Source: G020353115 sp964481765 (GTDB lineage: Bacteria; Bacteroidota; Bacteroidia; Bacteroidales; VadinHA17). From it: a DNA stretch of 18,289 bases. The stretch lies in NCBI GenBank assembly GCA_964481765.1, contig CAYZVJ010000067.1, positions 1-18,289 on the forward strand, given 5' to 3'. A program made the translations under genes and the position numbers. Under the pieces are notes generated by a model. The model was not told where the DNA came from. It did no database searches and saw only the letters and a program-made list of their open reading frames with translations. Shown here in pieces: positions 11,992-18,289 of the stretch. Position 1 is the stretch's first letter. Each line of letters starts with the position of its first letter.

Positions 11992-12097
11992 TCCCACCTT
12001 CGTCAATACCTTTGCTTCCACCTTCTCTGCCTTCGGTGGATGCGGAGGACAGAGGACGAAGAGACTGAGAGGAGGGGCCATATGAAAATCCCCCTTT

Positions 12098-12125
12098 GCT
12101 CCATGCTCTTTGCTCTATGCTTCTT
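12098..12125 (+). repeat. Degenerate 7-bp tandem array (four units)
   Basis: Reads GCTCCAT, GCTCTTT, GCTCTAT, GCTTCTT. The phase is perfect and the first three positions (GCT) are constant. Confidence 0.6.
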
Positions 12126-12230
12126 CAACCGGTTCAATTGTAAAGCTATATAGCAGGAAAACGCTGCATGAACCGGAAGATGCCATACGTTAAGTAAAAC
12201 AAAATCTTTTAGCAAGCAATCAGAAACATT

Positions 12231-12261
12231 TTTTAATCGGTAGCTGTCCCTATTTATTAAA
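12231..12261 (+). repeat. REP-like repeat copy I
   Basis: Contains AATCGGTAGCTGTCCCTATT followed by TATTAAA, nearly identical to copy B. It ends 22 nt before the stop codon of the permease gene, which is left intact. Confidence 0.8.
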
Positions 12262-12283
12262 TGGACAAGAATTTTTGAAAGAA

Positions 12284-14644
12284 TTATTCATACCTGAGTC
12301 CTTCACTTGGATCCCCTAATGCTGCTTTAATTGCATGGTAACTCATAGTAAGACTGGCAATAACAAAAGAAATAGTACCGGCAATAATGAATAACCACCA
12401 GCTTACTTTTGTTTGATAAGCAAAGTTCTGAAGCCATTTCTCCATGGCAATATAGGCTATCGGACATGCGATGAGAAATGAAACCAATATCCACACCGAC
12501 AACTCACGGGTTAACATTATCACAATTTGTAATACGGAAGCACCATTCACTTTCCGTATAGAGATCTCTTTGGTACGTTGGGTTACAGTAAATGATACTA
12601 ATCCAAATAATCCAAGGCATGCAATGAAAATGGCAAAAATGGAGAAGTAATCTGCGATTTTGCCAAATTTTTCTTCAGCTTTGTATTGGGCTTCAAATCT
12701 TTCATCCAAAAACTCGTATTCAAAGGAAAATTCAGGAGAGATCTCATTCCACGTTTGTTCAATGTACTCCAGAGTCTGGGGTATATTGTCTCCAGCGACT
12801 TTAATCTGAGCAAAACCCGCCCAATCGGGTATGCATAATATGGACATTGGTTCAATCCCATTATGTAACGATCTGAAATGAAAATCCTTTACAACTCCCA
12901 CCACAGTGCCTATTGTATCAAATAGAGCAAAAGTTGTTCCGATTGGTTCTTCCAGTTCAAATTCTTTTACTGCTGTTTCATTCAACAATATTGACCTTCC
13001 AATTTCAGATTTACTATCCTTATGGAAATTTCTCCCAAGGATTACTTTGAGGTTCAATACATCTACAAATTCCGGATCAGTCATTAAGTAGTAAAAGGTT
13101 CTCCTCTCTCCGTTCACAGTCCTGATGTAATTATCCCCATCCATTCCTCCAGGATTAAGGCTTGAAAATGTGGTATTTATAATATTTGGATTTTGTTTTA
13201 GTCTTTCTTTCAATAGTTCCCTTTTCCCTCTTAAATCCCTGTTTAACTGTAAAAGGACAACCTGTTCGCTGTCCAACCCAAGGTCTTTGTTTTTTATATA
13301 ATTCAGTTGTTTCTTTATGGCAAGTGTCGCCGTAATTAAAACAATCGTAATAACAAACTGTACAACAAGCAAGAATCCCCTGATGAATTTTCCCCCGGAT
13401 CCCTTAACGAGGTTATTCTTTAATACTTGAACAGGTTTAAAGGAGGTTAAATAGAATGCAGGATAGATACCGGATAGTATACCAATGGTTATACCCACTC
13501 CAGCTAAATACAAAAGTGTTACAGGATTTTCAAGGTATCCGATATTCAGGGGTTTCCCGATTATCTGGTTAAATTCCGGTTTCACCAATTCAGTGATCAT
13601 TATACCCAGTAAAATGGCGATAAGTGAAAGTATTATCGTTTCCCCCAGGAACTGACCTATCAAATTCGATTTTTGAGAACCCACTACTTTTCTGACACCA
13701 ACCTCTTTTGCACGTGATGAAGCAGTTGCTGTTGAAATATTTATGAAATTAATAATAGCTATCAAAATAATAGTGAAGGCAACAGCAAGGAATATATAGA
13801 TATATTGCATATTACCATGCTTTGAATAATCGGTAGGGTAATTATTCCTGTTAAAATAAATGCTGTTCAGTGGCCTTAATAGAAACGGTGAAGGCCTGTT
13901 GTTAGCAAAAGTCCTGCTTGTGTAATCACGAATCTTTTGTTCAAGGTGTTCGCTGTCAGCATTCTCACCTAGCAGAATGTAGGTAGCGTAAAACCAATTA
14001 CTCATATCCTTAAGGTAAGCCGGTCCACGGAGCTTATTTATTGTTACCATGGAAATGATTCCATTGAAATCTATAGAGGAGTTACCAGGCACATCTTTCA
14101 AAATTCCGGTAACCGTGCAGTAATATTCATTATTGACCCTGACTGATTTGCCCATTGGATCATCATCACTAAAGAGAAGTTGTGCTGTAGATTCAGATAA
14201 TACAATTGAAAATGGAGCATTCAGGCATGTGCTAAGATTGCCATCAATAAGTGGAAATGAAAAAAGTGTTAAGAATGTTGAATCAGCAAATATAAAATCT
14301 TCAAACTTTAAATTCTTCTCCTGGCTGGTCCTGTCGGATGGCTGAAACCGCAGTTGTATCAAATTGGTAGGTGAATACCGGACTACCGATTCAATTTCAG
14401 GGAATTGATCAATTAAGACATCTGCAAGGCCAGCAGGACAAGCTGCCGCAAAATCCACGAATTCAACCCTGTACAGCCTGTTTGAATTTATATGAAATTT
14501 ATCCGTTAATAATTCATCCTGAATATACCTCATGATCAGGATAAATATTGATATGCTTACTGCCAACCCAATAATATTTATGATTGAATTTAGTTTATTA
14601 CGGGATAAGTTTCGGAGTGCTGTTACAATATAGTGACAAAACAT
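12284..14644 (-). CDS. FtsX/MacB-type ABC transporter permease
   Basis: A 786-residue inner-membrane permease from the ATG at 14644. The frame is open to 14713, but the extra residues look unlike the family and the sigma-54 element lies in that stretch, so I choose the shorter start. It begins MFCHYIVTALRNLSRNKLNS, the usual cytoplasmic lead into TM1 (about 20-40). A MacB-like periplasmic domain follows. The first FtsX core comes next (IFLAVAFTIILIAIINFINI, then SSRAKEVGVRKVVGSQKSNLIGQFLGE), then a second copy (IFAIFIACLGLFGLVSFTVTQRTKEISIRKVNGASVLQI) ending LRYE. This tandem architecture is typical of Bacteroidota MacB-like exporters. The ATPase and membrane-fusion partners are not in the window. 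It is divergent from an NtrC-type regulator that probably controls it. Confidence 0.9.
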   Translation of the reverse strand: MFCHYIVTALRNLSRNKLNSIINIIGLAVSISIFILIMRYIQDELLTDKFHINSNRLYRVEFVDFAAACPAGLADVLIDQFPEIESVVRYSPTNLIQLRFQPSDRTSQEKNLKFEDFIFADSTFLTLFSFPLIDGNLSTCLNAPFSIVLSESTAQLLFSDDDPMGKSVRVNNEYYCTVTGILKDVPGNSSIDFNGIISMVTINKLRGPAYLKDMSNWFYATYILLGENADSEHLEQKIRDYTSRTFANNRPSPFLLRPLNSIYFNRNNYPTDYSKHGNMQYIYIFLAVAFTIILIAIINFINISTATASSRAKEVGVRKVVGSQKSNLIGQFLGETIILSLIAILLGIMITELVKPEFNQIIGKPLNIGYLENPVTLLYLAGVGITIGILSGIYPAFYLTSFKPVQVLKNNLVKGSGGKFIRGFLLVVQFVITIVLITATLAIKKQLNYIKNKDLGLDSEQVVLLQLNRDLRGKRELLKERLKQNPNIINTTFSSLNPGGMDGDNYIRTVNGERRTFYYLMTDPEFVDVLNLKVILGRNFHKDSKSEIGRSILLNETAVKEFELEEPIGTTFALFDTIGTVVGVVKDFHFRSLHNGIEPMSILCIPDWAGFAQIKVAGDNIPQTLEYIEQTWNEISPEFSFEYEFLDERFEAQYKAEEKFGKIADYFSIFAIFIACLGLFGLVSFTVTQRTKEISIRKVNGASVLQIVIMLTRELSVWILVSFLIACPIAYIAMEKWLQNFAYQTKVSWWLFIIAGTISFVIASLTMSYHAIKAALGDPSEGLRYE

Positions 14645-14680
14645 ATCTGCATGTAGTTTTAGTGAATACAACGTATGGCT

Positions 14681-14696
14681 TTCAATCCTGATGCCA
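14681..14696 (-). promoter_or_regulatory. Candidate sigma-54 promoter of the permease gene
   Basis: On the minus strand this reads TGGCATCAGGATTGAA. It matches the sigma-54 pattern TGGCAC-N5-TTGCW in the GG element, the spacing and TTG, but has A where the -12 C is expected. The transcript would start near 14669, about 25 nt before the ATG at 14644. Next door is a sigma-54 activator gene. Confidence 0.55.
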
Positions 14697-14759
14697 CAAA
14701 ATGCAATTACCACAAGATCATGAAGTTACTAAAAAGATATGTAGGTGTTATAAACAAAC

Positions 14760-14798
14760 TGTCTAAAAAATAGGCAAAATTTGTCCAGAATTTAGGCA
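14760..14798. promoter_or_regulatory. Tandem dyads, likely enhancer for the NtrC-type regulator
   Basis: Two copies of TGTCYA-N5-TAGGCA: TGTCTA...TAGGCA at 14760-14776 and TGTCCA...TAGGCA at 14782-14798. Starts are 22 bp apart, about two helical turns. They lie about 100-120 bp upstream of the predicted sigma-54 start of the permease gene, and 56-94 bp upstream of the regulator's ATG. Confidence 0.6.
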
Positions 14799-14853
14799 GA
14801 ATTAAATTAAAAATAATAAATTAAACATCCAATTATTTATAAAATGTGTAAAA

Positions 14854-16227
14854 ATGGGAACCAAAAAGGGTAAACTTCTTATCGTTGATGACGATAAGAA
14901 TGTGTTAGATGCACTGACTCAACTTCTGGAACCCGAGTTTGAGTTGGTAAAAACGGCCACTTCACCAAACCTGATCCCTGGGGTTATTCATTCTGAAAAG
15001 TTTGATCTTTTTCTGCTGGATATGAATTTTTCTGCAGGAGTGCATACGGGTAATGAAGGAATTTTCTGGATGAAAGAAATATTAAAATATGAACCCCATG
15101 CAGTCATAGTATTTATTACAGCATATGGTGATATTGAAATGGCTGTAAAAGCAATAAAAGAAGGCGCCACAGATTTTGTTTTAAAACCGTGGGATAACGA
15201 CAAACTGATAGCAACCTTATTAGCCGCTTTAGTATTAAGTGAGTCCAGAAATGAAATTCACAGTTTAAGAAACAAACAAAAACATTTGGCTGAAAACATC
15301 GATAAACAGTATTCCTCCATTATTGGCAAATCACTCGCCATTCAGAAGATTTTTGATACAATTGAAAAAATTGCAAAGACCGATACCAATGTGTTGATCC
15401 TGGGAGAGAATGGGACGGGGAAGGAGTTAATTGCCAGGGAGATCCATAGGAAATCAAATCGGTCAGGCGAAGTGTTTTTTAGTATAGATATGGGTTCAAT
15501 CAGTGAATCTTTGTTTGAAAGTGAGATTTTTGGTCATAATAAAGGTGCATTTACTGATGCAAAAGAAGACCGTCCCGGAAGGATTGAAACTGCTTCAAAT
15601 GGAACTTTATTCCTGGATGAAATCGGTAACCTTTCGATTTCTATGCAAGCAAAACTATTGAAAGTTCTTGAAAGCCGGCAGGTAACCCGATTGGGATCTA
15701 ACATAGCGACTAGAGTTGATATCCGGCTGATCAGTGCCACTAATAAAAACATAAAAGAGATGATTCGGAAAAATCTTTTTAGAGAAGATCTTTTTTACCG
15801 GATAAATACCATTGAGATAGAAATTCCACCACTTCGGGAAAGAGGTGATGATATCGTTCCTCTGGCCAGGTTTTTTCTAACACATTTTGCCAGGAAATAT
15901 GAAAAACCTTATTTGAAAATCAATCATCAATTGGGAAATATATTGAAAAAATATCATTGGCCGGGTAACGTCAGAGAATTGCGTCATACAATTGAAAGAG
16001 CTGTTATTTTGTGTGAATCAAATACGCTTAAACCTAAGGATTTCTTCATTCCGGAGACCACGATGGAATATAATGAAAGGAGTAACCCAATTACATTCTC
16101 TGAAATTGAAAAAGCAGCCATTCAGAACGCCTTAAAAAACAACAGGGGAAGTGTTTATAAAGCTGCAATAGAGTTGGGTTTAGCAAGACAAACCTTATAC
16201 AATAAAATGCAAAAATACGGAATTTAA
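14854..16227 (+). CDS. NtrC-family sigma-54-dependent response regulator
   Basis: A 457-residue three-domain activator. The receiver domain (about 5-120) has acidic residues D12-D13, phosphoacceptor D56 (FLLDMNF), T89 and K111 (LKPW). The AAA+ domain (about 155-385) has Walker A GENGTGKE (184-191), the sigma-54 contact loop as GAFTDA (231-236) in place of GAFTGA, Walker B TLFLDEIGN (251-259), an arginine-finger region LFREDLFYRINTIEI, and a WPGNVRELRH sensor II. A Fis-type HTH closes the protein (AIQNALKNNRGSVYKAAIEL ... TLYNKMQKYGI). The D in the contact loop is common in Bacteroidota homologues as far as I recall. Phosphorylated by the kinase encoded 43 nt downstream, it should bind the tandem dyads upstream and activate sigma-54 promoters, including that of the divergent permease gene. 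Confidence 0.95.
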   Translation: MGTKKGKLLIVDDDKNVLDALTQLLEPEFELVKTATSPNLIPGVIHSEKFDLFLLDMNFSAGVHTGNEGIFWMKEILKYEPHAVIVFITAYGDIEMAVKAIKEGATDFVLKPWDNDKLIATLLAALVLSESRNEIHSLRNKQKHLAENIDKQYSSIIGKSLAIQKIFDTIEKIAKTDTNVLILGENGTGKELIAREIHRKSNRSGEVFFSIDMGSISESLFESEIFGHNKGAFTDAKEDRPGRIETASNGTLFLDEIGNLSISMQAKLLKVLESRQVTRLGSNIATRVDIRLISATNKNIKEMIRKNLFREDLFYRINTIEIEIPPLRERGDDIVPLARFFLTHFARKYEKPYLKINHQLGNILKKYHWPGNVRELRHTIERAVILCESNTLKPKDFFIPETTMEYNERSNPITFSEIEKAAIQNALKNNRGSVYKAAIELGLARQTLYNKMQKYGI

Positions 16228-16270
16228 CCGTAGAATTAATTTATTCATTACAAACGTATTATCAATAATC

Positions 16271-17635
16271 ATGGTTCAAAGAGCAATCTTTATTAATATT
16301 CTTATCAGGGTTATCTTAATCACAATATGCTGCTTTTTCCTGATAACTTGTCTCACTTTATTACATCAGGAATACTATTTTTCATTGGTTGGATTCGGAC
16401 TCCTGATTCTCTTGCAGGTTTATTTAATGGTAAGATATCTTACCCAAATGAACAGGGATTTAACACACTTTTTCTCAGCTATAAAGTTCCAGAATTCAGG
16501 GTTGGTATTTACGAATTCTGATAGATCCGGTCCTTTCACGGAATTGTACCACTATCTGAATTCCGTAAATAATATGATTAATAGGGTCAAAAAAGAAAAT
16601 GCCCGGCATAACATCTACCTGAAGAATGTTGTCGATCATGTTGGAATTGGTTTAATCTCATTTAATGAAGATATGGAGATTGACCTTTTCAATAAAGCAG
16701 CTCAGAAATTATTGCATACATCCCGACTGGACAACATTTCTTCACTGGATAATGTTTATCAAGGATTTTCGGATGCGATAAAAAACCTTAACCCTGGTAA
16801 ACCCAGATTAATAAAAATTGAAGTGCACAAAAATGTACTTCAACTTTCATTAAATCTTAATGTTTTCAAAGCAGAGGGTAAAACCATAAATTTGGTCACC
16901 TTGCATAATATTGTAAATGAACTTGAAAGAAATGAACTGGAATCCTGGCAAAAACTAATTCGGGTTCTGACACACGAGATAATGAACTCTATAAGTCCAA
17001 TCACCTCCCTTTCCACTACAATAGCCAGGTATTTCAAAGATCCCGATGATGCCAGACCTGTTTCAATTGAAAAAATTGATAATGAAAAGATTAAGAAAAC
17101 TCTAAAAGGGTTAAATACCATTGAGAAAACGGGAAAGAACCTAATTGATTTCGTTACAAAATATCGAAGTCTTTCGGCATTACCGTTACCAGAATTGAAA
17201 CGATTTCCCGTTTCTTCATTATTTAACCGGGTTATTCTGTTAATGAACCAAAGAGTCCAATCTGAAAAAATTGAAATAGTAACGGATATTAGACCAGCCA
17301 GTTTAGTTTTGCTGGCAGATGAGAACCAGATTGAGCAAGTTCTGTTAAACCTGGTCAAGAATTCTATAGAGGCATTACAAAAAAAAGAAAATGGAAAAAT
17401 TATCCTGAAATCATACGTAAACTTGGATGAACGAGTTATTATTGAAATCATAGATAATGGGACTGGAATACCAACGGAGAACATTTCTGATATTTTTATC
17501 CCATTTTATTCCACCAAAGATGATGGTTCGGGGATTGGTTTAAGCCTATCAAGGCAAATAATGAATTTGCATAAAGGAACTATAACCATGATTTCTGTTC
17601 CAGGTGAGGGAACCTCTTTCTCATTGATATTTTAG
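16271..17635 (+). CDS. Membrane sensor histidine kinase (PAS-HisKA-HATPase)
   Basis: A 454-residue kinase, cognate to the upstream regulator by position. Two membrane helices (about 8-30 and 36-56) have almost no periplasmic loop, so sensing is probably in the membrane or cytoplasm. A linker helix and a PAS-like segment follow (about 115-215: NVVDHVGIGLISFNEDMEIDLFNKAAQKLL). The phosphoacceptor region is LIRVLTHEIMNSISPITSLS with His235. The ATPase domain has the N box QVLLNLVKNSIEAL (N364), the G1 box IIDNGTGIP (D395), the F box FIPFYSTK and the G2 box GSGIGLSLSRQIM. All catalytic motifs look intact. The arrangement of kinase, NtrC-type regulator and FtsX permease recurs in Bacteroidota and is often associated with envelope stress; the signal itself cannot be read. 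Confidence 0.93.
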   Translation: MVQRAIFINILIRVILITICCFFLITCLTLLHQEYYFSLVGFGLLILLQVYLMVRYLTQMNRDLTHFFSAIKFQNSGLVFTNSDRSGPFTELYHYLNSVNNMINRVKKENARHNIYLKNVVDHVGIGLISFNEDMEIDLFNKAAQKLLHTSRLDNISSLDNVYQGFSDAIKNLNPGKPRLIKIEVHKNVLQLSLNLNVFKAEGKTINLVTLHNIVNELERNELESWQKLIRVLTHEIMNSISPITSLSTTIARYFKDPDDARPVSIEKIDNEKIKKTLKGLNTIEKTGKNLIDFVTKYRSLSALPLPELKRFPVSSLFNRVILLMNQRVQSEKIEIVTDIRPASLVLLADENQIEQVLLNLVKNSIEALQKKENGKIILKSYVNLDERVIIEIIDNGTGIPTENISDIFIPFYSTKDDGSGIGLSLSRQIMNLHKGTITMISVPGEGTSFSLIF

Positions 17636-17755
17636 AATCTAGACAAGTCAAAGATTTAAATAAGTTTGAATTAATATTGATAAACAGAAACAGCTCCCTA
17701 TTTAGATACGTTAATAAGTTTATAGGTTATCCTGAAGTTGAAGAATTACTTTCAA

Positions 17756-17783
17756 GTCACTTGTTACAAGCTACTCGTAACTG
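17756..17783 (+). repeat. Degenerate 7-bp tandem array (four units)
   Basis: Reads GTCACTT, GTTACAA, GCTACTC, GTAACTG. The first unit is identical to the first unit of the array at 9553. Confidence 0.6.
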
Positions 17784-17788
17784 CTTTT

Positions 17789-17830
17789 GTTGTAAGTTGG
17801 ATGTTGAGTGTTCGATGTTGAAGGTTCATT
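17789..17830 (+). repeat. Degenerate 7-bp tandem array (six units)
   Basis: Reads GTTGTAA, GTTGGAT, GTTGAGT, GTTCGAT, GTTGAAG, GTTCATT: constant GTT followed by four variable bases. It follows the preceding array after a 5-nt spacer and ends where REP-like copy J begins. Confidence 0.7.
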
Positions 17831-17860
17831 TAAATAGGGTGCTGTCCCTATTTATTTAAA
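17829..17860 (+). repeat. REP-like repeat copy J (self-complementary)
   Basis: Contains AAATAGGGTGCTGTCCCTAT flanked by TTT and TTATTTAAA. The arms AAATAGGG and CCCTATTT pair perfectly around TGCTGT, making this the clearest hairpin of the family. A weaker related segment (CAGCTCCCTATTTAG) is at about 17691-17705. Confidence 0.8.
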
Positions 17861-18289
17861 ATCGTCCGTTTTTATAATTGACCTAACAATACTCCCCCAA
17901 ACAACTCAAATTGCCAACCTGCCCTATAATAGAAAACAAATAAAGGGAGAATAATTTACATTATTACAACTTATTATTGAACCTATCTTTGTCCAAATTC
18001 ATTTGAAGAGTTACAATTAGAGTATGTTCAAAAAGTAAGGAAACTTGAATTAAATTTTTTTCTCAAATTTAAAATCTGTAATTGGGACTTACTGAAATAT
18101 CTTTACTGCGTTTTTTTAATCAATTTTTACTTTTTTTCTATTTCTTCACTTTTTAAGGTACATGTTAATTACCATTAGTGATTATATCTTTTACGTTGAA
18201 TTCATTAATTAACTCAAGTTGCTAGTTAAATTATAGTTCTTGAAATGGCGTATCCGAAAATGAATATCACCACTTTCAATATGAAGCCA

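Larger units (their letters stand above)
11728..12283. other. Repeat-rich gap between hipB and the permease gene
   Basis: About 550 nt with no supported gene. Overlapping open frames (for example minus 11713-12081) consist of repeat sequence. It holds a hairpin (11851-11882), three 7-bp-period arrays, a GTCTGAC element (11918-11967) and a REP-like copy (12231-12261). Confidence 0.65.
17636..18289. other. AT-rich right-edge region
   Basis: No supported gene after the kinase. It starts with the 7-bp-period array (17756-17830) running into REP-like copy J (17829-17860). The rest, to 18289, is very AT-rich. A minus-strand frame is open from the window edge to a TAA at 18209-18211 (27 codons, ending KNYNLTSNLS); it could be the 3' end of a gene outside the window, but it is too short to claim. 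Confidence 0.55.

Noticed and set aside
11713..12081. Minus-strand frame of 122 codons upstream of hipB
   Set aside because: It is made of tandem arrays and hairpins and has the low-complexity look of translated repeats.
14645..14713. Longer start for the permease gene at 14713
   Set aside because: The extra 23 residues do not resemble the family and would place the sigma-54-like element inside the coding region; the ATG at 14644 gives the usual family N-terminus.
16840..17484. Minus-strand frame of 214 codons opposite the histidine kinase
   Set aside because: It is a shadow of the kinase; all kinase motifs are intact on the plus strand.
18209..18289. Possible 3' end of a minus-strand gene at the right edge
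   Set aside because: Only 27 open codons in an AT-rich region with no recognisable motif; chance is a sufficient explanation.

Overview
The window looks like a chromosomal stretch from a member of the Bacteroidota, and no closer placement is attempted. Four things point there. Coding regions lack clear Shine-Dalgarno sites. The best promoter matches fit the Bacteroidota pattern (TTG/TTTG, 19-20 nt, TAnnTTTG). The sigma-54 regulator has the GAFTDA variant common in that phylum. The large FtsX/MacB-type permease and the HTH protein related to the phylum's WYL regulators are also typical. No rRNA, tRNA, CRISPR array or intact insertion sequence was seen.

Layout. 1-385 holds no gene. 386/419-955 is a DUF502-type membrane protein without a canonical start at its conserved N-terminus. 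956-1657 is non-coding and packed with palindromes and repeats. 1658-2086 (-) is a GIY-YIG domain protein, divergent from a small unknown gene (2175-2402). 2690-7479 holds five higher-GC genes: an unknown protein, an ARPP-1/DUF6569-type protein, an HTH protein resembling a WYL regulator that has lost its WYL domain, a DUF7309-DUF6930-type protein and a basic-tailed unknown. 7831-8031 is a small gene whose start is abutted by a dispersed repeat. 8163-9187 is a translationally coupled XRE regulator and ImmA/IrrE metallopeptidase pair. 9188-10029 is a long repeat-rich gap. 10030-11591 (-) is a three-gene HipB-HipS-HipT toxin-antitoxin operon. 11728-12283 is non-coding and repeat-rich. 12284-14644 (-) is an FtsX/MacB-like permease, divergent from an NtrC-type response regulator (14854-16227) followed by its probable histidine kinase (16271-17635). 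The rest is non-coding.

Regulation is the strongest novel signal. Three operator-like sites upstream of hipB are centred exactly 61 bp apart; one overlaps the start codon and one overlaps the predicted -33. The XRE/ImmA pair has a -33/-7 promoter whose -7 sits inside a nested dyad. The permease has a near-consensus sigma-54 element, and two copies of TGTCYA-N5-TAGGCA, 22 bp apart, lie about 100-120 bp upstream of the predicted transcript start. This is the layout expected for direct control by the adjacent two-component system.

The gaps carry several repeat families: a REP-like repeat (GGTAGCTGTCCCTATTTATT, about 10 copies), CCGTCTGACGG-armed hairpins, AGCCTGCCTGCCGTA units nested inside other palindromes, paired 46-nt CGGTCCA...TGGACCG elements and degenerate 7-bp tandem arrays. 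One REP-like copy supplies the last codons and stop of hipT; another lies where the small gene at 7831 should start. Family names are recalled from sequence features and were not confirmed by any search.
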